Below, piece by piece: positions 43,688 to 50,799 of a stretch of DNA of 58,694 nucleotides. The stretch spans positions 1 to 58,694 of the forward strand of contig USQO01000004.1 of NCBI GenBank assembly GCA_900556845.1, given 5' to 3'. Made by a program: the position numbers and the translations under genes. Within the stretch, counting starts at the first letter, position 1, and each line of letters opens with the position of its first letter. Origin of the DNA: an uncultured Bacteroides sp. (GTDB lineage: Bacteria; Bacteroidota; Bacteroidia; Bacteroidales; Bacteroidaceae). The notes beneath the pieces are model-generated. The model was not told where the DNA came from, made no database searches, and saw nothing but the letters and a program-made list of their open reading frames with translations.

Positions 43688-45784
43688 TTAATCAAAGAAG
43701 TTCCATGATATACCTACTTTCAAAATTCTCGGATTCAAAGGATAATGTGGAGCAAGGAAGTAGCTGTTTCCTATGCTTCCTTGAACCAGATTATACATTT
43801 GCAGGAAAATGCGGGTCCGCTTCAGATGCATGTTGATGTATGCATTTACAAGTGGATAATTTCCAATCTTTACACGTGTTTCTTTGTTTTGAAGATAAAA
43901 CTGTCCCATGGCAGGAGAGTAATCGGGAGCGTAGTAGGAAGTAAAGTAGCGCACATCGGCTCCCATATCAATAGACAATACTCTTTTGGCCAACCCGAAA
44001 CGGAGGTACAGATTATGGTACAATGAAAGTTCCGGTAGGGGAAGAATATCTTCGTTGCTGGATTTCTGATAAATAACCTCGTTGTCCAGATGTAAGATTC
44101 CTAATTTGAAATCCTGACGGAGCATAGCACTAAAAACTTGTATGTTTCCTCCAAACTGACTGACCTTCAAGTCGTTTTTATAGGATACGGCATCCTGCTC
44201 ATCGGTATATTTTACGGATGTATTGTCAAAATAAGTGTAGTTCTTAATGTTTTCTACTCCTACTCGTAATTCTGTTTTCCAGCGGTCTATAGCCAGTTTA
44301 CCTTCTATACGGGTTCGCATAATCTTGGATAAATCCTCGTTATCCCACCAATAATGCTTTGAGTGAAAATGACGGTAGTAAAACGTTGGATTTAAGTTCT
44401 TGATATAGGCATTGGCCATAAAGCGTACTGTGTCATTGAACAGACGGAAGTTCAGGTCACCGTTTCCTTCCAGTGTAAACTGTCCGGCATCTTCTCCTAG
44501 TATAGCTATTTCACCTATAACATTGTAGTGTAGCATTTTGCCTTGCTCCTTAAGCAATTGGCCTCCAACCGAAATGGTATTTTCCACATAGGGGGTATAA
44601 ATACGTTCGTTGGGAGTGGCTGTTGTATCTGTCAGCGTAAATTTACGGTATTCGTGGCTGACAAATGCTGTAAGTCCGGCCTTTGCCCATTTATTAAAAC
44701 CTTCACGCAGGGAGATTCCTAACGTGTTTTTTACGGCAACATAGTCGGTGCGGTCTGTTGAGTCGTTCAGCAGATAGTTATTGTTGAAATAAGCTTGATT
44801 TTGCTCTGCATCGTACGAAATATATTTGCGTTTACTGAAATCTAACTTCAAGGTATGCACAAAGCTGGTTACCGGTACAAACTCTTTAGTATCGGTAGTG
44901 TCATTAGGATTGGTATTATCACGATAGAATCCCAGATTGTAACGGTGTGTCAGAAAACCATGATAACCTGTATTTTTGTTCCAGATTTCAGAAAGATTTG
45001 TCGGTATTTCGCTTGTAGAATATTGTTTCTTACCTTCTGCCATGTCAATGGGGTTAGTGATATACCGGTCGTCGGTGATACCACCATTTTCCGCCATTTT
45101 CAGGTTTTCGTTTACAAAACTCATGTGCATATCGTAGTGGTTTCCGCGATAGCTGGCAAACAGTCCACCATTGAAAAGGGCTGTTGACTGGTGGGCATAC
45201 TTACCACGCCCGTATGTATAGTCGATAAAGAATCCAACTCCTAATCTTTTGTTTGCATTGACAGCAAAATAAGATTTGAAGCGTTCTTCTCCATAACGTC
45301 CGTCCCCTTGTTTGTAATAGGTGAGATTGGTAAACGGAGATTTGGTATTGGTATATATAATATCTTTAGGCTTTCTTACTGTAAAGTCGTATGGATCAGT
45401 AAAAATGAATTGATTGTTATCCTCTCTTTCGAAAAAGATACGTGAGAGGCGAGGGGAGCCTAAGTTTCCAAGGTAATTATAATGTCCGGTTTCTCCTCCT
45501 GTATCATTAGAGTTCTGAAACATATACTGAAGGGTATCGACCGGAACATTGGATACAGTTCCAAGTCTTTCATCTATTGTCCATGAGTAGAGGGATACAG
45601 GGACAGTAGATGCATCGTTCACGGCCGTACTGTCGATAGGATTTCCGTTACGATCATATTTATTTCTGTCAACTCCGGAAGCTGAACTTCCCAACTGACT
45701 ATATTGATTTTGAATATTGCCCAACTGTGCCGATGCTGTGATGCTTAGCAGCAGCAACATCGTAAAAAATAAAATCTTTTTCAT
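43688..45784 (-). CDS. Putative porin (PF14121-like)
   Basis: The 698-residue product has a signal peptide (1-19, SITASAQ), a linker naming few motifs (NKYDRNGNPIDS) and a long beta-strand-rich region ending in aromatic residues (VGISWNFFD), typical of an outer-membrane barrel. Bacteroidetes relatives are grouped as putative porin. The frame extends to 45826, but ATG 45784 gives a proper signal peptide. It leads the unit with the solute-binding protein 5 bp downstream. Confidence 0.85.
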   Translation of the reverse strand: MKKILFFTMLLLLSITASAQLGNIQNQYSQLGSSASGVDRNKYDRNGNPIDSTAVNDASTVPVSLYSWTIDERLGTVSNVPVDTLQYMFQNSNDTGGETGHYNYLGNLGSPRLSRIFFEREDNNQFIFTDPYDFTVRKPKDIIYTNTKSPFTNLTYYKQGDGRYGEERFKSYFAVNANKRLGVGFFIDYTYGRGKYAHQSTALFNGGLFASYRGNHYDMHMSFVNENLKMAENGGITDDRYITNPIDMAEGKKQYSTSEIPTNLSEIWNKNTGYHGFLTHRYNLGFYRDNTNPNDTTDTKEFVPVTSFVHTLKLDFSKRKYISYDAEQNQAYFNNNYLLNDSTDRTDYVAVKNTLGISLREGFNKWAKAGLTAFVSHEYRKFTLTDTTATPNERIYTPYVENTISVGGQLLKEQGKMLHYNVIGEIAILGEDAGQFTLEGNGDLNFRLFNDTVRFMANAYIKNLNPTFYYRHFHSKHYWWDNEDLSKIMRTRIEGKLAIDRWKTELRVGVENIKNYTYFDNTSVKYTDEQDAVSYKNDLKVSQFGGNIQVFSAMLRQDFKLGILHLDNEVIYQKSSNEDILPLPELSLYHNLYLRFGLAKRVLSIDMGADVRYFTSYYAPDYSPAMGQFYLQNKETRVKIGNYPLVNAYINMHLKRTRIFLQMYNLVQGSIGNSYFLAPHYPLNPRILKVGISWNFFD

Positions 45785-45791
45785 AACAAGG

Positions 45792-45799
45792 CAAAGATA
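45792..45799 (-). promoter_or_regulatory. -7 box TATCTTTG of the porin operon
   Basis: It matches TAnnTTTG on the minus strand, 8 bp upstream of the preferred ATG. The predicted leader is therefore extremely short; a start farther inside cannot be excluded. Confidence 0.4.
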
Positions 45800-45808
45800 C
45801 AATAATAT

Positions 45809-45854
45809 ACGAAAAAGAGGAAACATCCATTTAAGAATGCTCCTCTTTTCGTGA
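45809..45854 (-). terminator. Hairpin ending the ferredoxin oxidoreductase operon
   Basis: ACGAAAAAGAGGA (45809-45821) pairs with TCCTCTTTTCGT (about 45841-45852) with one bulged A, around a 20-base loop. A rich T run is missing, so efficiency is uncertain. It lies 20-65 bp past the gamma-subunit stop. Confidence 0.55.
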
Positions 45855-45874
45855 TAAAATATATTAGAATACGT

Positions 45875-46417
45875 TTATTCTTCCTTTATGATGTCCATTC
45901 CTATGCGTATAGCTTCTTCGTTCATCGGGATGAGATGATGATGGCGCTCAGGCAATGTCTTTCGAAGTGCTTTCAATACACTTTCGGTAGAAACGATAGG
46001 ACGGATTTTCAAAAGTCCACCCAAAATAATCATGTTAAACGTTTTTGCCATTTTACGTTCGTTGGCTTCGTCCATGGCATCAATACGGTATACATGAATA
46101 TCCTTACGGGTTGGAGGATTGATAATACCGTATCCGTCATAAATTAATGTTCCTCCAGGTTTGATTTTTGACTCGAACTTAGCCAGTGAAGGTTGGTTCA
46201 GGATAATGGCAGTGTCGTATTTGCTCAGAATAGGTGATGAGATACGTTCATCGCTTACGATGACAGTAACATTGGCAGTTCCACCTCGTTGTTCAGGACC
46301 GTATGCAGGCATCCATGTTACTTCTTTATTTTCCATAAGTCCGGAGTATGCAAGAATCTTTCCCATGGAAAGAACGCCTTGTCCTCCAAAACCGGCTATG
46401 ATGATTTCTTCTTTCAT
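45875..46417 (-). CDS. 2-oxoacid:ferredoxin oxidoreductase, gamma subunit
   Basis: The 180-residue subunit has the gamma-family start IIIAGFGGQGVLSMGKILAYSG, then GTANVTVIVSDERISSP. With the alpha and beta subunits and the ferredoxin encoded upstream, it makes the complex that decarboxylates a 2-oxoacid to acyl-CoA and reduces ferredoxin (or runs in reverse). It starts 9 bp after the beta gene and is last in the operon. Confidence 0.93.
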   Translation of the reverse strand: MKEEIIIAGFGGQGVLSMGKILAYSGLMENKEVTWMPAYGPEQRGGTANVTVIVSDERISSPILSKYDTAIILNQPSLAKFESKIKPGGTLIYDGYGIINPPTRKDIHVYRIDAMDEANERKMAKTFNMIILGGLLKIRPIVSTESVLKALRKTLPERHHHLIPMNEEAIRIGMDIIKEE

Positions 46418-46426
46418 ACTACTTCA

Positions 46427-47197
46427 TTATTTAGCTTCAACATCTTTCATATCTCCCAGTGGATAGAAAGGGAACATATTTTCTTCCATCCATTTGTTGG
46501 CGGCATCCGGTGTCATTTTCCATCCAGAATTACAAGTCGCTACAATTTCTACCAGATTAGAGCCCTTTCCCTGCATGGAGTACTCGAATGCTTTGCGGAT
46601 AGCCTTTTTGGCACGGCGGATAGCTGCTACTGTGTGTACTGCCTGACGTGTTACATAGGCTGTACCCTGCAGTTGGACTGCCAGATCGCTGATTTTTAAC
46701 GGGTAACCGTGGATTTCAGGATTACGGCCATAAGGACATGTGGCAGTTTTCATGCCAACAAGTGTAGTAGGGGCCATTTGTCCTCCAGTCATACCGTAAA
46801 TGGCATTATTGATAAAAATGATGGTAATGTTATCACCTCTGTTGAGTGAGTGAATGGTTTCTGCTGTACCGATACATGCCAAGTCACCGTCTCCCTGATA
46901 AGTAAATACCAGACGGTCCGGCCATAAGCGTTTAATGGCACCTGCCAGTGCTGGTGCACGACCATGAGCAGCTTCCTGACAGTCAATATCCAAGTAATTA
47001 TACATAAATACAGCACATCCCACAGGGCTGATACCGACTGTTTTTTCAGTCATGCCCATCTCTTCGATAACTTCGGCAATGAGCTTATGTACTACTCCAT
47101 GGCTACATCCCGGACAATAGTGCATGGGATTGTCATTGAGCAGTTTTGGTTTTTGGTAAACCAAATTCTCGGGTTTGATAATATCTTCTTTTGTCAT
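46427..47197 (-). CDS. 2-oxoacid:ferredoxin oxidoreductase, beta (TPP-binding) subunit
   Basis: The 256-residue subunit holds thiamine pyrophosphate: YCPGCSHGVVHKLIAEVIEE near the start, then GDGDLACIGTAETIHSLNRG with NN about 30 residues later (IFINNAIYGMTGGQ), the classical TPP/Mg motif. The substrate may be a branched-chain 2-oxoacid or 2-oxoglutarate. The gene lies after the small membrane protein at 47217, separated from it by 19 bp. Confidence 0.94.
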   Translation of the reverse strand: MTKEDIIKPENLVYQKPKLLNDNPMHYCPGCSHGVVHKLIAEVIEEMGMTEKTVGISPVGCAVFMYNYLDIDCQEAAHGRAPALAGAIKRLWPDRLVFTYQGDGDLACIGTAETIHSLNRGDNITIIFINNAIYGMTGGQMAPTTLVGMKTATCPYGRNPEIHGYPLKISDLAVQLQGTAYVTRQAVHTVAAIRRAKKAIRKAFEYSMQGKGSNLVEIVATCNSGWKMTPDAANKWMEENMFPFYPLGDMKDVEAK

Positions 47198-47216
47198 AGC
47201 AATTTCTTTCTAAAGA

Positions 47217-47399
47217 TTAACGTAAGAGGAAACGTAACACAAATTCCATCATTTTCAGGAATAAGGATGCTCCACATACATAGAAAAAGATGGTTTTATT
47301 GTCTGAAGAGAAATACAGAACAATTGAAACAACTGCTCCTATCATGAACAGGACGTTCAGTATAGTTCTTATACGGTCTATATTATCCATCTTTTTCAT
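47217..47399 (-). CDS. Small two-helix membrane protein inside the oxidoreductase operon
   Basis: I do not recognise this 60-residue protein. It has two hydrophobic segments (about 13-29 and 37-53) joined by a short polar turn (SSDNKT), and a basic end. Its ATG overlaps the alpha-subunit stop by 4 bp (ATGA), so its translation is coupled to that subunit, which argues for a real gene. A membrane anchor or assembly factor for the otherwise soluble complex is one possibility; that is only inference. Confidence 0.7.
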   Translation of the reverse strand: MKKMDNIDRIRTILNVLFMIGAVVSIVLYFSSDNKTIFFYVCGASLFLKMMEFVLRFLLR

Positions 47400-48475
47400 T
47401 TTATAAGTTTAGCTTTTAAAGCTTCAATCACTTCATCTGGGTCAGGAACGATACCACCTAAGCGGCCGAAGTGTTCTACTTGCACAGAACATGCTACAGC
47501 CAACTTAACATCTTCTATCATCTGTCCGCTGTTAAGTTCAACTACCAGAATGCCTTTTACCTGTTTGCTTCTTTCCAGCAATGCTTTTTTAGGGAACGGC
47601 CAAAGTGTGATAGGACGTAACAAGCCGACTTTGATGCCTTCTTCGCGAGCATGTTCCATGGCTTTCTGGGCAATACGGGCGCTAGAACCAAATGCAACAA
47701 TCAGGTATTCTGCATCTTCACAATCTATTTCTTCGTATCTAACCTCGTTAGCCTCGATTTCTGCATATTTTTGCTGAAGATGAATGTTACGCTGTTCCAT
47801 CACTTCAGGATTGAGTTCCAGTGATGTGATAATATTGGGTTGGCGGTTTTTACGGCCAGTTGTTGCCCAAGGACACTGTGCGATAATTTCTTCTTCTGTT
47901 CTGCGCGGACGCGGTTTTGGAAGCATTACTTTTTCCATCATCTGACCGATAACTCCATCTGCCAGAATGATTGCCGGATTACGATATTTGAAAGCCAAAT
48001 CGAACGCAAGACCTACAAAGTCTGCCATTTCCTGAACAGATGCAGGAGCTAATGCTATCAGGCGATAGTCACCGTGGCCACCTCCTTTTACAGTCTGGAA
48101 ATAGTCAGCCTGACTCGGTTGGATAGTTCCCAGTCCAGGACCTCCACGCATTACATTTACAATGAGGCAAGGCAATTCTGCACCTGCAATATATGAAATA
48201 CCTTCTTGTTTAAGACTGACTCCGGGACTGGAGGAAGAGGTCATTACCATTTTACCGCTGCCTGCTCCTCCATATACCATATTAATAGCAGCAACTTCAC
48301 TTTCTGCCTGGAGGACAACCATACCGGTGGTTTCCCAAGGTTTTTGTTCTGCCAATGTTTCCAAAACTTCCGATTGCGGAGTGATAGGGTAACCGAAATA
48401 GCCATCAACGCCTATACGGATTGCGGCGTGTGCGATGGCTTCATTACCTTTCATAAGAACTACTTCTTCTGCCAT
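47396..48475 (-). CDS. vorB: 2-oxoacid:ferredoxin oxidoreductase, alpha subunit (VorB-like)
   Basis: The 359-residue subunit carries GYFGYPITPQSEVLE and the ESEVAAINMVYGGAGSGK plus TSSSSPGVSLKQEGISY segments of the pyruvate:ferredoxin oxidoreductase alpha family, then a transketolase-like C-terminal domain (AEYLIVAFGSSARIAQKAM). Bacteroides relatives are called VorB, the 3-methyl-2-oxobutanoate enzyme, though 2-oxoglutarate is also possible. It starts 33 bp after the ferredoxin gene. Confidence 0.92.
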   Translation of the reverse strand: MAEEVVLMKGNEAIAHAAIRIGVDGYFGYPITPQSEVLETLAEQKPWETTGMVVLQAESEVAAINMVYGGAGSGKMVMTSSSSPGVSLKQEGISYIAGAELPCLIVNVMRGGPGLGTIQPSQADYFQTVKGGGHGDYRLIALAPASVQEMADFVGLAFDLAFKYRNPAIILADGVIGQMMEKVMLPKPRPRRTEEEIIAQCPWATTGRKNRQPNIITSLELNPEVMEQRNIHLQQKYAEIEANEVRYEEIDCEDAEYLIVAFGSSARIAQKAMEHAREEGIKVGLLRPITLWPFPKKALLERSKQVKGILVVELNSGQMIEDVKLAVACSVQVEHFGRLGGIVPDPDEVIEALKAKLIK

Positions 48476-48508
48476 ACTTAATTTATTTAGCTGTTGAGCA
48501 CATTGGAT

Positions 48509-48739
48509 TTATTCTTCACACTTAGCTCTGTATACGGTGAGACAAGCATCCGGGCATACAGTCGCACATGAGGTACAGCCGTTACAAGTATCTTCCAGAA
48601 CTTGCTGTACATAATTATATCCTTTTGAGTTTACTTTGGCGGTGAGGCTAAGAACTTTTAGTGGACACGCAACCACGCACAAATTACAACCTTTGCAGCG
48701 GTCTGTGTTCACAACTACTGCACCTTTAAATTTTGCCAT
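48509..48739 (-). CDS. 2x[4Fe-4S] ferredoxin, delta-type subunit
   Basis: The 76-residue ferredoxin has two clusters of cysteines, CKGCNLCVVACP (15-26) and CNGCTSCATVCP (about 53-64), so it binds two [4Fe-4S] centres. It is the electron-accepting subunit of the oxidoreductase encoded immediately downstream. Confidence 0.95.
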   Translation of the reverse strand: MAKFKGAVVVNTDRCKGCNLCVVACPLKVLSLTAKVNSKGYNYVQQVLEDTCNGCTSCATVCPDACLTVYRAKCEE

Positions 48740-48748
48740 AGTCAGTTA

Positions 48749-49021
48749 TTATTGATTAAACATATCTTTGTTATAAAAATTCAAAATATCCAGAACCATC
48801 TGTCTGGCAGCATGTGCTGGACTTTCAGGGTTTATTGCAATAGCTTCCTGATAGTTATTTAGTGCTTCCTGCCAATTACCCAGTTTCCTGTAAGCATTTC
48901 CCAACAGATAATAAGCTTCATCTGAGGGGGTGTTTTTCAGAATTACGTTTAGTTCTTCAATTGCACTTTCAACTTCTCCTAGGTGTATTGCTTTTTTTAT
49001 TTCTTCTAACTGTTTTATCAT
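48749..49021 (-). CDS. Short tetratricopeptide-repeat protein
   Basis: The 90-residue product contains about two TPR units (AYYLLGNAYRKLGNWQEALNNYQEAIAINPESP), a protein-protein interaction fold. It is the first gene of the oxidoreductase operon, 9 bp before the ferredoxin gene, and may help assemble the complex. I start at ATG 49021; an upstream ATG at 49048 would lie within the -7 box at 49046. Confidence 0.82.
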   Translation of the reverse strand: MIKQLEEIKKAIHLGEVESAIEELNVILKNTPSDEAYYLLGNAYRKLGNWQEALNNYQEAIAINPESPAHAARQMVLDILNFYNKDMFNQ

Positions 49022-49045
49022 TGCAGTTTTTATATAAGAGATAGG

Positions 49046-49053
49046 CAAAGATA
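49046..49053 (-). promoter_or_regulatory. -7 box TATCTTTG of the oxidoreductase operon
   Basis: It matches TAnnTTTG on the minus strand, 25 bp before the TPR gene ATG. It is the only recognisable promoter-like box before this operon; no -33 TTTG is seen. Confidence 0.45.
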
Positions 49054-49389
49054 GTTTTTTATTTTATATGAGTTTGTAAAATTGTGATAAAATTGCAGAT
49101 GAAATACTATTTTATTATTATTGATGATAGTTATCTATTTGATTATTAGTTTTGTACGATGTGGGCAAAATTGTTTCATTTGAAACTGTATATATTTTTA
49201 CTATTGAAGTTTGAAATAGTAAAAAATGATTGATTATTTGTTTAAATACTTTGTTATTTTGATTTGATGTAAGAACTTTTGATGCTATAATTGTTTCATA
49301 GAATAAAAAATAATGGAAAAATATACGAAATAACTAGACTAAAATATATAAATTTGCATGGTACATTAACTTTTTATTAACGATAAATC
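49054..49389. other. AT-rich divergent intergenic region with a 14-bp inverted repeat
   Basis: This gap separates the oxidoreductase operon from the sugar transporter gene. It is very AT-rich and holds no coding frame I can support. GTTTCA-TT-TGAAAC at 49173-49186 is a possible operator, and GTTTCAT recurs near 49283. Confidence 0.6.
49349..49356 (+). promoter_or_regulatory. -7 box TAAATTTG of the sugar transporter
   Basis: It matches TAnnTTTG, 33 bp before the transporter ATG. There is no clear -33 partner. Confidence 0.45.
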
Positions 49390-50601
49390 ATGGAAAAACA
49401 AACATCTAATTTTATGGTTCCTTTGGCTTTTATAGGACTTATGTTCTTTGCCATAGGTTTTGCTTTAGGTATAAATTCTGTTTTGGTACCTGTACTTCAA
49501 GGTTCGTTGAGTATTACATCTGCGGAATCTTATTTGATTATTGCTGCTACGTTTATTCCTTTTCTGATTTTTGGCTATCCGGCAGGAATGACTATCAAAG
49601 CGATTGGTTATAAAAAAACGATGGCGCTTTCATTTCTTATTTTTGCAATTGCTTTTGGCTTGTTTATTTGGTCGGCAGATGCTAAAAGTTTTTCAATCTT
49701 TTTGTTTGCGGCTTTTATCAGTGGTGCAGCCAATACTTATTTACAGGCTTCTGTAAACCCTTATATTACTATTTTAGGACCTATCGAAAGTGCTGCCAAA
49801 CGAATCAGTATCATGGGTATCTGTAATAAATTGGCATGGCCTATTCCTCCTTTGTTCTTGGCTTTGCTGATTGGTAAGGATGTTAAGGATATTGGCGTAG
49901 AAGATTTATCGTTACCTTTTTATGTAATTATTGCTGCCTTTATAATTCTTGGAATTTTGGCTTTGGTAGCTCCACTGCCCGAAGTGAAGGCTGCAGGTGA
50001 GGATGATTCTGATGAAGCTGCAGCTGCATGTCCGTATGCTGAAGGAAAAACATCTATCTGGCAATTCCCGCATTTGTTATTGGGATGTCTTGCTTTATTC
50101 CTATATGTAGGAGTGGAAACAGTTTCATTAGGTACATTGGTTGACTATGCGAACGCATTGGAATTACCTAATGCCGCCAACTATGCGTGGATTGCTCCTA
50201 TTGGTATTGTAATCGGTTATATTTGTGGTATTATCTTCATTCCGAAAGTAATTTCTCAGGCTACTGCCTTAAAGATTTGTTCATGGTTGGCTATCGCTGG
50301 TTCGTTGCTGGTTGTATTGGTTCCTCAGAATATATCTATTTATTTTATTTCTTTTATGGCTTTGGGATGTTCACTGATGTGGCCTGCTATCTGGCCTTTG
50401 GCAATGGCCGATTTGGGTAAGTTTACCAAAGCTGGTTCTTCACTGCTCATTATGGCTATGTTTGGTGGTGCTGTAATTCCGACTGTCTTTGGAGCCTTGA
50501 AAGATGCTTTCGGTGCACAAAATGCATATTGGCTGTGTTTGCCATGCTTCTTGTTTATATTATATTATGGTGTATACGGTTATAAAATCCGTACTAAATA
50601 A
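49390..50601 (+). CDS. MFS sugar transporter, GluP/FucP type
   Basis: The 403-residue protein has about 12 hydrophobic helices and the FucP/GluP-family pattern (FAIGFALGINSVLVPVLQ, YPAGMTIKAIGYKKTM, GAANTYLQASVNPYITILGP, ISIMGICNKLAWPIPP). It should import glucose, galactose or a related hexose with protons or sodium across the inner membrane. A short acidic cytoplasmic loop lies mid-protein (EVKAAGEDDSDEAAAA). It is a lone gene with its own terminator. Confidence 0.9.
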   Translation: MEKQTSNFMVPLAFIGLMFFAIGFALGINSVLVPVLQGSLSITSAESYLIIAATFIPFLIFGYPAGMTIKAIGYKKTMALSFLIFAIAFGLFIWSADAKSFSIFLFAAFISGAANTYLQASVNPYITILGPIESAAKRISIMGICNKLAWPIPPLFLALLIGKDVKDIGVEDLSLPFYVIIAAFIILGILALVAPLPEVKAAGEDDSDEAAAACPYAEGKTSIWQFPHLLLGCLALFLYVGVETVSLGTLVDYANALELPNAANYAWIAPIGIVIGYICGIIFIPKVISQATALKICSWLAIAGSLLVVLVPQNISIYFISFMALGCSLMWPAIWPLAMADLGKFTKAGSSLLIMAMFGGAVIPTVFGALKDAFGAQNAYWLCLPCFLFILYYGVYGYKIRTK

Positions 50602-50624
50602 ACATTGCTTTTCTTTGTAGAATC

Positions 50625-50665
50625 AGGCCGATAAAAGCGAAATTTTCCTTTTATCGGCCTTTTTT
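50625..50665 (+). terminator. Intrinsic terminator of the sugar transporter
   Basis: Perfect 12-bp arms (50625-50636 and 50649-50660, AGGCCGATAAAA and complement) with a 12-base loop are followed by a T run. Confidence 0.92.
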
Positions 50666-50708
50666 ATAATAGAATCAAACGACTTTGTGTCAAAAAGTAT
50701 TTTTTGAT

Positions 50709-50739
50709 TTTGTTTATCGATTTTTTAATATTAGTTTTG
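50709..50739 (+). promoter_or_regulatory. Bacteroidales promoter, -33 TTTG and -7 TAGTTTTG
   Basis: TTTG at 50709-50712 and TAGTTTTG at 50732-50739 are 19 bp apart, a good match to the Bacteroides primary-sigma promoter. The leader to the next ATG is about 55 bases. Confidence 0.7.
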
Positions 50740-50799
50740 CAGCAGTCTTTATCATTTTGATGAATAAGCGTGAAAATAACTAACTTATAGTAATATAGA

